A stretch of 64,000 nt of DNA from Legionella moravica DSM 19234 (GCF_000423305.1 NZ_KE384004.1:39903-103902), one strand, 5' to 3'. Shown: positions 46,282-56,202, counted from the first letter of the stretch. The notes: generated by a model not told the origin, from the letters alone. Translations and numbers: made by a program.

Positions 46282-47363
46282 CATCAGAAAACCAAACGCC
46301 TGAGGGTGTAGGCAATAGAATTAAAGTGGCTAAAAAAGACAGTCATATGAAGTGGAAAGACCGTATTCTATGGATTGGTATGATTGCCCTGTGCGCTGCA
46401 ATTGCTGTAAGTGGCTTTTTGCCCAAGTCCCATAGCTCACAGACTTTAGAGGAACGGGAACAACAAAACTCAGCCTATGCTCTAAACCAAAATCTTGAAT
46501 TAATCGCTTCATTAAAAGAACAAAACAAATCGCAAAGCGGCTATCAAGGTGGTAATCCCAATTATCCACCCAAATTACGAAGTGCTAATCAAAATTCAGT
46601 GTCCAAAGAAACATTAGCACGGATGAATGCACCATCCACCTTTTTTAATACCAATGGCACGGAGTCCTCAACCAGTACATCAAAAAGTACCAAAGAACAA
46701 AACAGCACCTTAACCGGACACGATGCAAACTCGCAGTTTTTAAATCAGCAAAGTGATATCACTACCGTATTCGCAAAGCGTTTGCCGCATCCCAACTGGA
46801 CAGTACCTGCCGGAGAATTTATCCCTGCAAATTTGGAAACAGCCATCAACGCCGAATTAGCGGGTATGGTCAAAGCCATCACGACCCAAAATATTTACTC
46901 CTTATCAGGGCATCGTTTACTGCTTCCCAAAGGCTCGTCAGTAATTGGGCAATTTAATACCGCCATTACTCAAGGCCAACGCCGTATTTTTATCGTCTGG
47001 AATCAAATCCAACTAACTGATGGGGTTAAAGTTACTTTAAACAGCCCGGGAAGTGATGCCATAGGTCGTTCAGGCGTTGCAGCAGATTATATTGATCGCC
47101 ATTTCTTTGAGCGCTTTGGTAGTGGTGCTTTGCTTTCCGTCTTAGGTGCCTTTTCTGCAACAGGTGGCGTTAACGGACAAGACGAATACAACTCAATGTC
47201 GCAATATCGAATGAATGTTGCAGGCTCCTTCCAACAAGCAGCGAATCAAACACTACAGCAAGACATGCAACAAAATACCACCTTACAAACCAATCAAGGG
47301 GCTGAGATTAAAATCTTTGTTGCCCATGATTTGGATTTTTACCGTGTTGCAGGAGCGCATTAA
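46278..47363 (+). CDS. lvhB10: LvhB10, VirB10-type core protein
   Basis: 361 residues. A cytoplasmic N-terminus, one transmembrane helix (about 28-47), a flexible Ser/Asn/Gln-rich linker (about 60-165) and the conserved VirB10 C-terminal domain (VPAGEFIPANLETAINAEL; LPKGSSVIGQFNTAITQGQR). It spans both membranes and senses energy. Overlaps lvhB9 by 4 nt. Confidence 0.95.
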   Translation: MTSENQTPEGVGNRIKVAKKDSHMKWKDRILWIGMIALCAAIAVSGFLPKSHSSQTLEEREQQNSAYALNQNLELIASLKEQNKSQSGYQGGNPNYPPKLRSANQNSVSKETLARMNAPSTFFNTNGTESSTSTSKSTKEQNSTLTGHDANSQFLNQQSDITTVFAKRLPHPNWTVPAGEFIPANLETAINAELAGMVKAITTQNIYSLSGHRLLLPKGSSVIGQFNTAITQGQRRIFIVWNQIQLTDGVKVTLNSPGSDAIGRSGVAADYIDRHFFERFGSGALLSVLGAFSATGGVNGQDEYNSMSQYRMNVAGSFQQAANQTLQQDMQQNTTLQTNQGAEIKIFVAHDLDFYRVAGAH

Positions 47364-47364
47364 T

Positions 47365-48366
47365 ATGAATTCACTTAAAGCACAGTGTTCGCCCGGATCA
47401 ACCGGGCTTTTAGCTCCTCTTTATGAGTTCTTAGTGGATACGCAGGTTTCTGAAGTATTAGTGAATAAACCCCAAGAGGTGTATGTAGAACGGGCTGGAA
47501 TTTTAGAGCAGTTTGATATGCCTGTTCTTACCACCTCATACCTCCGCCGATTGTTTGCACTGATTGCCAATGAAAACAAACAAACGTTATCGGAAAACTC
47601 CCCTATTCTCTCAGGAAACTTACAAGACGGTTCACGCGTGCAATTAGTCATTCCACCAGCATCTCTTTATGAAACTCTCTCCATTAGGAGATTTACTTTA
47701 AAGCGGGTACGGTTTAGTGAATACAACGAGCAAGGCTTTTTCTCCTATGCGCAAGCAGTGAATTTAGACGAGTCCACTCAGACAAGTGAAACGACTTACC
47801 TTCGCGAGTTGTATGATGCTAAAAATTGGCATGCGTTTATTCGTGAAGCCATTATTCATAAAAAGAACATCATCATTTCAGGTGGCACTTCGTCAGGAAA
47901 AACAACATTTCTAAACAGTTGTTTAAGCGAAATCCCGCTGAATGAGCGGCTTATTACCCTTGAAGATACCTATGAAATAGACAGCCCTCACCCAAATCAA
48001 GTACGACTCAAAGCATTAAAACAAACAGGAGACACAGCATCCCGCCTGAATATGCAGGATTTAATACAAGCCACCCTAAGGCTGAGACCCGATCGCATCA
48101 TCATGGGAGAAATCAGAGGCAAAGAGATTTTTGATTTTGTTTCCGCATGCTCTACTGGACATAGTGGTTCAATAGCCACCATTCATGCGAATAATCCCAA
48201 AGTGGCCTTTATGCGCATGGCACAACTGTATAAATTAAATCAGGTTGCAGGAATGACTGAAGCAGACATCTATTCAGTATTACATGAAGCAATCGACATT
48301 GTAGTGCAACTCCAAAAAACAGTTTCCGGTAGGCGTTTAGTGGAGGTGTATTATAAACATGCCTAA
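47365..48366 (+). CDS. lvhB11: LvhB11, VirB11-type hexameric ATPase
   Basis: 333 residues from the ATG at 47365 (AGGAG 10 nt upstream); the frame opens earlier, inside lvhB10. Walker A ISGGTSSGKTTFLN (about 170), LITLEDTYEI Asp box, Walker B RIIMGEIRGKE, and the His box GHSGSIATIHANN. It drives switching between pilus assembly and transfer. Confidence 0.96.
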   Translation: MNSLKAQCSPGSTGLLAPLYEFLVDTQVSEVLVNKPQEVYVERAGILEQFDMPVLTTSYLRRLFALIANENKQTLSENSPILSGNLQDGSRVQLVIPPASLYETLSIRRFTLKRVRFSEYNEQGFFSYAQAVNLDESTQTSETTYLRELYDAKNWHAFIREAIIHKKNIIISGGTSSGKTTFLNSCLSEIPLNERLITLEDTYEIDSPHPNQVRLKALKQTGDTASRLNMQDLIQATLRLRPDRIIMGEIRGKEIFDFVSACSTGHSGSIATIHANNPKVAFMRMAQLYKLNQVAGMTEADIYSVLHEAIDIVVQLQKTVSGRRLVEVYYKHA

Positions 48367-50263
48367 TCAAAAAGTAATTTCCCTTCTAAGTATAATACTG
48401 ATTCTACAGATGACTGCTCAAATCGCTTTGTTACTTACAGGAATAACAGATTTTGCCACGCCGTTGGTGATTCCTGAATTAATCCATCATGGTTTTTTAA
48501 GTGAACTAGGCATGGCCATCACTATCACCATCTTAATAACCCTGTGCTGTATAGGGTATTTTAGCAAGGGGCTATATCGATATTTAGCATCTATTGGTTC
48601 TATTAGCTTAGTGATTGGTACCGGGTTGTTTGTACTAGGATACGGCCTATTTGGCTGGCTTTATCTTAATGAACTGCAACCCTTATCGGGATTGATGGAT
48701 TTAGCTTGGCAACGCCACCAAGAAAATAAACTCTGGTTGGATTTTTTAAAAACTGAGGGCTGCGTATTTCTTGGTGGTTTCATTGTGCTAATTCTTTATT
48801 TATTTAATCGATTCAGACCGGAAAAGAAAGTGCTCGGCAATGCTCACTTTGCCAATGGCATTGAAGTCAATAAAGCTTCGTTTTTTAAGCATGAAGAGCA
48901 AAGCATCATTATTGGTAAAAAATACGGATCACCGCTGTATTCCAATGGTTTTGAGCATGTCTTGGTTTTTGCACCAACAGGCAGTGGTAAAACACGCAGT
49001 ATTGGTATACCTAATCTCTTTAATTATCCTTATTCAGTAGTCTGCAATGATGTGAAACTTACCTTATTTCAAGCAACGTCAGGCTATCGAGAGCAAGTGT
49101 TAGGCCAGCAATGCTATTGCTGGGCACCTGCTCATGAAACACGAATAACCCATGCTTATAATCCTTTGTCCTTAATTTCCAGCGATAGAGTCCAGCGCCT
49201 CACTGACATTCAACGAATAGCGCATATTTTAATTCCTGATAATAAGAAAGCGGATCCCATTTGGCAGCAAGCCTCACGAAAACTGTTTAAAGTAACCGTG
49301 TTATATTTGCTCGATACGCCAGAACGCCCCACTACCTTAGGTGAAATTAACCGTCTAATCAAACAAGCTGAATTTGATAATTGGCTCGCGGCACAATTGG
49401 AAGAAACTGAGCATCTTGATCCTGAATTTTACCGCAATGGCTATTCGTATCTAAATAACCATGAAAAAACCAGAAGTTCTATTTTGGAAACCTTTTCTGG
49501 TTATTTTGAGTTATTTGACGACCCAACCATTGATGCGGCCACAGCACATTCTGATTTTGATTTACGTCAATTAAGACGTGAAAAAATAACTATTTATATA
49601 GGCTTTACCGATGATGACATGGAACGGCTTTCCCCACTATTAACACTTTTTTGGCAGCAACTTATTTCAGTCATGATAAAAAACATCCCCGATCCGGTGA
49701 AAGAACCTTATCCCTTGTTGTGCCTTATCGATGAATTCTCATCTTTAGGCCGCATAGAAAGGCTAAGACGCTCGCTCAAATTATTACGGGAATACCGCGT
49801 TCGCTGCGTGCTCATCATGCAATACATTGCCCAAACCTATGAACAATATTCCCAGGATGAGGCCAAAGCCTTTACCAACATTAAAACAAAAATAGCCTTC
49901 GCCACTGAGGACATCAACGATGCGGAATATGTCAGTAAGTTGTTAGGCACACGAACGGTAAAAGTATCTGCAGGAGCAACCAGCACTCAAAACCAAGGGT
50001 ATTCGGAGTCTAAAAGCTATAACTATCAGGCCATCCCTTTATTACGACCCGATGAAGTCATGCGATTACCTGAGGATCAAACTTTGATTATGCGAACAGG
50101 ACATGCGCCAGTAAAAGCTAAGCAAATGATATGGTATCTGGATCCTAAGATGAAACATTTCCCTTGTGGCAGTTCGGAAGTACCCACCCAAACTGTTCAG
50201 CATTACCCATTTATTCATCGTTCGTCTGATAAATCATTGATAACAGACGAACTAGAAATATAA
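48359..50263 (+). CDS. lvhD4: LvhD4, VirD4-type coupling protein
   Basis: 634 residues; overlaps lvhB11 by 8 nt. Transmembrane helices near 10-25, 50-65, 75-105 and 130-150. Walker A VFAPTGSGKTRSIGIP (about 205) and Walker B LLCLIDEFSSLGR (about 460) are intact. It recruits the relaxase-DNA complex to the LvhB channel. Confidence 0.96.
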   Translation: MPNQKVISLLSIILILQMTAQIALLLTGITDFATPLVIPELIHHGFLSELGMAITITILITLCCIGYFSKGLYRYLASIGSISLVIGTGLFVLGYGLFGWLYLNELQPLSGLMDLAWQRHQENKLWLDFLKTEGCVFLGGFIVLILYLFNRFRPEKKVLGNAHFANGIEVNKASFFKHEEQSIIIGKKYGSPLYSNGFEHVLVFAPTGSGKTRSIGIPNLFNYPYSVVCNDVKLTLFQATSGYREQVLGQQCYCWAPAHETRITHAYNPLSLISSDRVQRLTDIQRIAHILIPDNKKADPIWQQASRKLFKVTVLYLLDTPERPTTLGEINRLIKQAEFDNWLAAQLEETEHLDPEFYRNGYSYLNNHEKTRSSILETFSGYFELFDDPTIDAATAHSDFDLRQLRREKITIYIGFTDDDMERLSPLLTLFWQQLISVMIKNIPDPVKEPYPLLCLIDEFSSLGRIERLRRSLKLLREYRVRCVLIMQYIAQTYEQYSQDEAKAFTNIKTKIAFATEDINDAEYVSKLLGTRTVKVSAGATSTQNQGYSESKSYNYQAIPLLRPDEVMRLPEDQTLIMRTGHAPVKAKQMIWYLDPKMKHFPCGSSEVPTQTVQHYPFIHRSSDKSLITDELEI

Positions 50264-50365
50264 AACAATAAAGGAGGAATACCAAGCTAAAGCAAAACTA
50301 TAAACTCATGGATACCCTTTAGAGAAATTATGGATCTATTCGAATGAATTAATGAGAGAGTCATA

Positions 50366-51163
50366 ATGAACAATTTAAAAATTATTAGTGCGACTGGTCT
50401 TTTCGTCATGTCATGTGCAGCTAATGCAAATGACAAGGAAATTTGGGCTCATATTGAGGCTTTATATAGTAAAATTAGCACCCTTCAATCTCAAGTAAAT
50501 TCCATACCAGCAGGTGCTCCAGGGCCAATGGGTCCCATAGGACCCAAAGGTGAACAAGGCCCTGCTGGAACATATAAAGCAGGCGAAGGAATTGAGATTA
50601 GCAACGGCGAAATTAAAACGACTCTGACCCATCATATAGGCGAAAAATACAACGGAGGAATAGTATTTTGGGTGGATGAAACAGGACAGCATGGTTTAAT
50701 CGCTTCCAAAACCGATCTTAATAACAATGAAGGGATACAATGGCGCAATGGTGAGAGTGGTAATAAAGTAACGAATGCGAGAGCAGATGGATTTTATTCT
50801 GGTGAATCAAATACCAGGTTAATCATTGCCCAACAAACGATTGATAACCAATCAGGCAGTTTTGCTGCTTTGCTGGCAGCAAATTACCGAGTGTTGCCTG
50901 ATGGAATTACACCTTGTCCGGCAGGTTCATCTCTGTCAGAGCCATGTTATGGAGGATGGTATTTGCCCTCGGCCTCTGAGTTAGCTTTGTTATATCATAA
51001 TCTACATGTTCAGGGCATTACTTCGTTTGCTCCTGATTATTATTGGAGTTCAACTGAGGCAAGTGTTAGTGATGCATGGTTGCAGAATTTTTCAACAGGT
51101 GAGTTTTTGAATAGTGGTAAATCAAGTACCTTAGGTCATGTAAGGGCTGTTAGTCGATTTTAA
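50366..51163 (+). CDS. lvrE: LvrE, secreted collagen-like adhesin-like protein
   Basis: 265 residues. Signal peptide (LFVMSCAANA), a short coiled coil, five collagen-type Gly-X-Y triplets (GAPGPMGPIGPKGEQGPAG, about 50-68), and a DUF1566-like C-terminal domain (GGIVFWVDETGQHGLIASK; YWSSTEAS). Placed directly after lvhD4, as lvrE is in L. pneumophila. Collagen-like proteins in Legionella mediate adhesion, so it may aid mating-pair or host contact. Inference from architecture. Confidence 0.85.
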   Translation: MNNLKIISATGLFVMSCAANANDKEIWAHIEALYSKISTLQSQVNSIPAGAPGPMGPIGPKGEQGPAGTYKAGEGIEISNGEIKTTLTHHIGEKYNGGIVFWVDETGQHGLIASKTDLNNNEGIQWRNGESGNKVTNARADGFYSGESNTRLIIAQQTIDNQSGSFAALLAANYRVLPDGITPCPAGSSLSEPCYGGWYLPSASELALLYHNLHVQGITSFAPDYYWSSTEASVSDAWLQNFSTGEFLNSGKSSTLGHVRAVSRF

Positions 51164-51270
51164 CTTCAAACATTAACTACTCATTTATCTATGGGTAGTT
51201 AACCTATTGAGCTAGTTAACTCATAATCCGTTAATCTTATGTTCAAATCCAAGTGGACCCACCAATAAAG

Positions 51271-51640
51271 TCAAGCTGTTACGGCACGTTTAAAAGGGCG
51301 CATTTTGACTCTACGTGCGGCAATCATTTTTAAACTTCTATATAAACATCTCTTTGGATGTTTTATAGCCGATACATTACTAGGGGAACTGTTCATTTTC
51401 GTTGCTATTAAATCAAGTTCCTCTTATGTTATTAAGTTAGTTTTAGCATTTTTAAGCAAGTATTCTCTTAATCGACCATTCATATTCTCATTACTTCCAT
51501 TTTGCCATGATGAATGAGTCTCGCAATAATAAATCTCACATTTCATGGTTGCATCAAGATGCTGGTGGTCAGCAAATTCAGAACCCTAATCAAATAATAA
51601 TGGTTTTAACCATTTTTAGGATAGCTTCTAAATTTTGCAT
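51271..51640 (-). pseudogene. IS30-family transposase C-terminal remnant
   Basis: Minus-strand reading gives YYCETHSSWQNGSNENMNGR and LREYLLKNAKTNLIT, an in-frame TAA, then EELDLIATKMNSSPSNVSAI, as in the IS30 DDE core (WQxGxNENxNGxLRxY, final catalytic Glu). The N-terminal half is absent and the stop codon breaks the rest. The upstream edge is approximate. Confidence 0.75.
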
Positions 51641-51706
51641 ACAAATATATTTGAAAAATAGAGTTGAATATAAACTAGAGTGTTTAACAAAAAAAATGAT
51701 TAACAT

Positions 51707-51734
51707 TTGAACAAATAGAATGTTAAACTATACT
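51707..51734 (+). promoter_or_regulatory. Sigma-70 promoter of the 51.8 kb gene pair
   Basis: TTGAAC (51707-51712) and TATACT (51729-51734), 16-bp spacer, about 38 bp before the start codon. Confidence 0.6.
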
Positions 51735-51771
51735 TAGAGTTGTCATATATTAAATTTAAAGGGATTTTTAA

Positions 51772-52140
51772 ATGACCCGAAGAAAATTTGAATGGGAAAA
51801 TAAATTTCCACCAAACTGTCCTTTACATAATGCTAAACAATCAAATTTAGAGGATATTTATAGGCTTGTTCCACAAAGCAGGTTACAAGAGAATTATTTT
51901 TATCCTATAAAGAATCACTATACAAACCATCTTGATCCTTGTGTAAAAGAAAGTGCATGTTTTTTAGAAAATTTTGATGACGCTGAAAATGTTAAAAATA
52001 CAATACCAGCATACAAAAACTTTCATATTGCTGAAGGATATATTAAATATAGTGATGGTGTATATATTTTTACCGATGAGTTAATTAATTTTTGGAGATA
52101 TGAAGGAATTCAGATTCATATGCATTTCAGGGTGAGATAG
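51772..52140 (+). CDS. Hypothetical protein, first of an AT-rich pair
   Basis: 122 residues, no signal or membrane segment. It begins MTRRKFEWENKFPPNCPLHN and contains two cysteines that could pair (CPLHNA; ACFLENFDD). Codon use is far more AT-rich than in the lvh genes, suggesting separate acquisition. It has its own promoter and is followed after 2 bp by another unknown gene. No family recognised. Confidence 0.6.
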   Translation: MTRRKFEWENKFPPNCPLHNAKQSNLEDIYRLVPQSRLQENYFYPIKNHYTNHLDPCVKESACFLENFDDAENVKNTIPAYKNFHIAEGYIKYSDGVYIFTDELINFWRYEGIQIHMHFRVR

Positions 52141-52142
52141 AA

Positions 52143-52532
52143 ATGAACTTTAATATTTTTGAAAATATCATTGAAACAATTATTTATTATGACAAGCCTG
52201 TATTATTCATTAGTAATTTAAATAATAAATTATACCTATGTACTTTAATTAAAATTGATGGTGAATCTGAAGATTGGTTAGCATCAGAGATAAGCGAAAC
52301 CTCCTACCGAGATCTTAAATCTGGTCTTGTAGACTATTATACATGTTTTAAAAACTCAGTATCTGGAAACTCTCAAATTCTTGAAGTCAAAGATTGTAAA
52401 ATTACTTATTTATTGGAGTTGAAATCAAGTGAATTGCTTGATGAAAACTTACCTAATAAAAACGTTTACTACACCAAATTACGTAATAGGAGATTGGATA
52501 ATCCTGTTATTAACAATAGACCTTATTTTTGA
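52143..52532 (+). CDS. Hypothetical protein, second of an AT-rich pair
   Basis: 129 residues. A predicted beta-rich protein (PVLFISNLNNKLYLCTLIKI; DCKITYLLELKSSELL) without signal peptide. The 2-bp gap to the previous gene implies cotranscription. A small two-gene unit with its own promoter on a conjugative element could be a toxin-antitoxin or immunity pair, but no motif supports that. Confidence 0.6.
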   Translation: MNFNIFENIIETIIYYDKPVLFISNLNNKLYLCTLIKIDGESEDWLASEISETSYRDLKSGLVDYYTCFKNSVSGNSQILEVKDCKITYLLELKSSELLDENLPNKNVYYTKLRNRRLDNPVINNRPYF

Positions 52533-52800
52533 GACGAGTTCATTTAAATTTAGTTAGACGATTTATCAAAACTGTCGCTAAACTTGTTGTTAAGTTCAAT
52601 GTAATAGAAGAGTAGCTCGTTTGCAAACGGAAAATCAAACTAACACGTCTAAACAAAGTAGTAGACTATTTGAAGCTTGTAAAAAATGAGATGGACAAAA
52701 GGGACCAGTAGATCACCTGCGCTATGATTAGGTTATTGCCTTCCCCAACTCAAATTACCTACGTGTGGCATTGGGGACATTTTTAGATTGTATGTTAGCG

Positions 52801-55452
52801 TCAACGATCATGAAGTAAAGCTTTTTCCTTCTGTTTGTTATAAATACACTGTATCTTTTGATAAAACTCTGGAACTTGATTGTTGACTTGATTGGCAATG
52901 GTCTTATTAGTTAATAACTGCTGTGACATAGCCATAATTTGTTTATCAGCTTTTTCTGCAAAATAGCCAGTCATTCGCTGCCTCTTATTAATAAGGGTTT
53001 CAAGCTCCTCAAGTTGGGGATATGCTTTCTTCAAAATTTCAAATGCTTGGTCTGATATTTTGTAATCTTTGCTCTCAGCCACTTTTGTATCATCTCTAAG
53101 TGCTTCCTGTTTTGCATAAATTCTATTCTGTCCGATATTTTTCAACTGATCCTGCTGCCTAGCTTTCAAAAGATAAGCCTCATAATTAACAATAAAGTTA
53201 TAAGCTTGTTTTATCTTATGCCCTACCCCAGCAATATGATTTACCGCTTTACCAATCAATGAATCAGAATCAAACCCTGATCGGGTAGCAAAATCCAATG
53301 GCCAATCAATGACATTATCTTTTGTACTGCTGCGGGATAAAGTTTGTTTTAGAATCTGTTCTGTTGAGTGATTTTCTTTGTCCGCATAGATATTCAGTTG
53401 TTCTTTGTGACGTGTCATAGCAACAAAGCTTAGATTTCTATCCCAGTATTTGCTATCAATTAGAACGCGAACTTTTTTTGCAGTCATGCCTTGGGATTTA
53501 TGAACGGTCAGTGCATATGCATAATCTAATGCCTTATATTCTTTAGGAATAGTGAGTAATTCTCCACTATCCAACTGAATCTTCATTTGCTGCGCATTTA
53601 TTTCTTTAACTGTTGCTGTATCTCCATTACGAACGCCTAGAACTTTGTTGTTTTCCCTAAATAACAATCGCTCACCTGTTGATATCCTGAGGCTTCGCTC
53701 TAATCCTTGATAGACGATGTTCTCATCACCAATTTTATTTTCAGCAATTAATGCTTCACGAGCCAGGTCATTGAGGTGGTTAACTGATTTTCTGGTGTAG
53801 GACAACATAATAGTATCCACCATATTCGTTGACTCAAGATCTTGTTTCCAGTCTGCAACTACTTGCTTTATGGCTTGCAGCTTAGAATCAGCAATTGTTA
53901 TCGCTCCCTTGTCTTGATAATGCTGAATGGCTTTGTCTATATCCCCTTTGGCTAAATTAAGGCTCGCTTGCCTATCTCCCAATTCTTGTTGTCGTTTGAT
54001 GTTTTCCAGCTCGATATAACCCGTGCGGGCAGCAATACCTCTGAATATTTCACCTTTTTGAATGGGTTTTAATTGATCCGGATCACCAATCAGCACCACT
54101 TTGCTACCTGCCTTGTGTGCCTCTTTAATCAAGTACGCCATACTCGCAAAATCAACCATCCCAGCTTCATCAATAATCAAGACATGCTTATCACTTAGTT
54201 GCATCATATTATTAGCTAAGCGATAAGATAACGATTTAATTGTAGAGGAAGCTATGCCTGTTTCAGCTTGCAACGCTTTCGCAACCTTACCTGATAAAGC
54301 AGCCCCAATGACCTCCATCCCTGCTTGGGTATAGTACTCATTTACAGGCTTTAACAAATAGCTTTTACCCGTTCCTGGACGGCCAATCACCACCGAAATA
54401 TCTGAGCTTTGCGCAATAAAACGAAAGGCTTCTTGTTGTTCCTCACTTAATTGATAGTGTTGGGCAAGCCTATCAATAGATTGATGAACTACATGCTTTT
54501 GAGAGCCCATCATCGCTTCAATATCATTTAATAACTGAGCTTCCTGCAAGAAATGGGTGCGTGTAGTAAAGCTTGGCTGTCCTCTAGTGTTATCTCCAAG
54601 AGCCAACACATCATTATGACCCAATACTCTTTCAACAAACTGCAAATATTCTTGGGGGCTATCTGAGGCTTGAAATGTTTTAAATAATAAACGTTCAACA
54701 TCCCTACGAGAAAACACACTGTATTGCGAAGACAAATGGTCAATCACAACATCAATATTATCTCGAGTGAGTTCCATTCGCGCCTGTTGAATCAATTGGT
54801 TTTCTTCAAGCAGGTAGTGTGCATTGGAATTGTGATGTTTACTGCGATGACGTTCTGAAATCAGATGATTAGCATCCACCTGTAAATCAAGATTGTTCTC
54901 AATGAAAAATTCGTTCTGCATCTCTCGCCATTGCTCGCCCCAATAATCCTGCTCGACCACAAACCCTTTGGCAAAAACCGGATTTAAATCGCGAGCCTTG
55001 TATTTGGAAAATCGGTTGTTCTCCAATCTTCGTGTTGGAATCAGAATGTGCGCATGTGGATTGCCATCACCATGATCATGAATAGAGATATCTGCTGGTA
55101 AACCTTTCTCCACGAAATGCGTTCGAGCAAACCGTTTTGCCAATTCAATCTGCTGAACTAAATTCAATTCACGAGGCAACGCCAAAACAAAATCTTTACA
55201 CAATTGAGAGTTAGATCGATTTTCAGATCGCTCTACTTCATTCCATAAATAATCACGATCCAGAAATAAGTCAGAACCACCATCAGGCAAAAGAATTTCA
55301 GAGAAAACGACATCATCTCGCTTTGAAAAATCATAGGTACGCCCAATGCGATCATCATAAAGCTGAGCACCTGAACGATAAGCAGCCGCAGCTACTGCAC
55401 TATGCCCTTTTGAACGAGAGTGAATTGAAACTTGAGCAAAAGCAATCGCCAC
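52801..55452 (-). CDS. traA: TraA-type conjugative relaxase/helicase (MobA/MobL + AAA)
   Basis: 883 residues. The N-terminal MobA/MobL relaxase has a candidate catalytic Tyr (AAAAYRSG, Y25) and the three-His metal site in DISIHDHGDGNPHAHILIP (H125/127, H133, H135). The middle is a TraI/RecD-like helicase: Walker A GRPGTGKSYLL, LIIDEAGMVDF, and ALTVHKSQGMT near the end. This is the Agrobacterium TraA type, which uses RSF1010-like oriTs; a matching site lies just upstream. It nicks oriT, stays on the 5' end and unwinds DNA for transfer. Confidence 0.94.
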   Translation of the reverse strand: MAIAFAQVSIHSRSKGHSAVAAAAYRSGAQLYDDRIGRTYDFSKRDDVVFSEILLPDGGSDLFLDRDYLWNEVERSENRSNSQLCKDFVLALPRELNLVQQIELAKRFARTHFVEKGLPADISIHDHGDGNPHAHILIPTRRLENNRFSKYKARDLNPVFAKGFVVEQDYWGEQWREMQNEFFIENNLDLQVDANHLISERHRSKHHNSNAHYLLEENQLIQQARMELTRDNIDVVIDHLSSQYSVFSRRDVERLLFKTFQASDSPQEYLQFVERVLGHNDVLALGDNTRGQPSFTTRTHFLQEAQLLNDIEAMMGSQKHVVHQSIDRLAQHYQLSEEQQEAFRFIAQSSDISVVIGRPGTGKSYLLKPVNEYYTQAGMEVIGAALSGKVAKALQAETGIASSTIKSLSYRLANNMMQLSDKHVLIIDEAGMVDFASMAYLIKEAHKAGSKVVLIGDPDQLKPIQKGEIFRGIAARTGYIELENIKRQQELGDRQASLNLAKGDIDKAIQHYQDKGAITIADSKLQAIKQVVADWKQDLESTNMVDTIMLSYTRKSVNHLNDLAREALIAENKIGDENIVYQGLERSLRISTGERLLFRENNKVLGVRNGDTATVKEINAQQMKIQLDSGELLTIPKEYKALDYAYALTVHKSQGMTAKKVRVLIDSKYWDRNLSFVAMTRHKEQLNIYADKENHSTEQILKQTLSRSSTKDNVIDWPLDFATRSGFDSDSLIGKAVNHIAGVGHKIKQAYNFIVNYEAYLLKARQQDQLKNIGQNRIYAKQEALRDDTKVAESKDYKISDQAFEILKKAYPQLEELETLINKRQRMTGYFAEKADKQIMAMSQQLLTNKTIANQVNNQVPEFYQKIQCIYNKQKEKALLHDR

Positions 55453-55498
55453 TGAATCCCCAGAGATAACGAATCCATCGGTTGCTTTTTAAAATGAA

Positions 55499-55580
55499 AA
55501 AATCTTTGTCCATTAAAGATTTTTAAGTGTTTGAATCATGATACTAGCAAACAAACGAAAGTTTGTATATTGCGCCCTTG
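55499..55580. other. Predicted origin of transfer (oriT)
   Basis: Between divergent traA and the traC/D-like genes. ACAAAC-GAAA-GTTTGT (55551-55566) is a perfect hairpin, followed after 4 bp by TGCGCCCTTG (55571-55580), nearly the RSF1010/Ti nic core GTGCGCCCTTA. A second perfect hairpin AAAATCTTT/AAAGATTTT is at 55499-55523. The position, relaxase type and core agree; nicking is not shown. Confidence 0.75.
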
Positions 55581-55697
55581 AATTCTTCTGCGGGATAGCC
55601 AGTGTTCGCTTCGCTCACTTCAGATGGAACACCCTATTGATTTTACAGATCTGGCATTGTACGCTTGTTCTGTTACTTCATTTGCGGAGAAATGATC

Positions 55698-55913
55698 ATG
55701 TCAACGAAGACAGTATCGCAAATGGAAGCAGTACTCTTGGATAGAATCGAAAAAGCTAAAATCAAGCTGGATAAATTGCAGCAAAAGCATAAGCTTGAAA
55801 TTGGTACTCTTGCCTACAAACATGGCCTTCATCAATTTGATTTGAAGCAACTAGATGCAGTATTTTTAAAACTTGCCAGAGAATTATCTTATGACCATGC
55901 TTGCCCAAATTGA
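55698..55913 (+). CDS. TraC-like small conjugation protein
   Basis: 71 residues from the ATG at 55698 (GGAG about 9 nt upstream). MSTKTVSQMEAVLLDRIEKA then LDKLQQKHKLEIGTLAYKHGL is the coiled-coil plus GLA/G-K-x-GL motif of Agrobacterium TraC/TraD accessory proteins, thought to help the relaxase at oriT. Overlaps the next gene. Confidence 0.72.
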   Translation: MSTKTVSQMEAVLLDRIEKAKIKLDKLQQKHKLEIGTLAYKHGLHQFDLKQLDAVFLKLARELSYDHACPN

Positions 55914-56187
55914 AAAAGAAAAGCAAACTATAGCTCGTTGCAAGAAATCACTTGCTATAGAGAAAATTAAAAAACGCCGAGCAGATACCCGGTATAAGAT
56001 TGAGCTGGGTGGTTTAGTTATCAAATCATCCATGAATAGATACGACAAAGGAATTATTTTAGGTGCTCTAGTCCATGTTTTTCATTTGATTAATGAGAAT
56101 CAGAATTACTTAGGATTATTCAAATCTATTGGCGATAATTTGTTTTTGGAAAACAGGAACCCCTCGAAAATTGATAATAAGGGATAA
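55891..56187 (+). CDS. traD: TraD-like small conjugation protein
   Basis: 98 residues from the ATG at 55891 (an ATG at 55873 is also in frame). KKRRADTRYKIELGGLVIKS followed by YDKGIILGALVHVF is the Ti-type TraD signature (GGLVIKAGL...D.a.llG.L). Not the VirD4-type TraD. It likely works with TraA and the TraC-like protein in the relaxosome. Confidence 0.8.
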   Translation: MTMLAQIEKEKQTIARCKKSLAIEKIKKRRADTRYKIELGGLVIKSSMNRYDKGIILGALVHVFHLINENQNYLGLFKSIGDNLFLENRNPSKIDNKG

Positions 56188-56202
56188 GCTAAGGATGTTT
56201 TT

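Noticed and set aside
51305..51517. 70-codon plus-strand frame
   Set aside because: It is antisense to a clear IS30 transposase remnant.
55538..55744. 68-codon frame across oriT
   Set aside because: No ribosome site, and it overlaps the oriT hairpins and the traC-like start in another frame.
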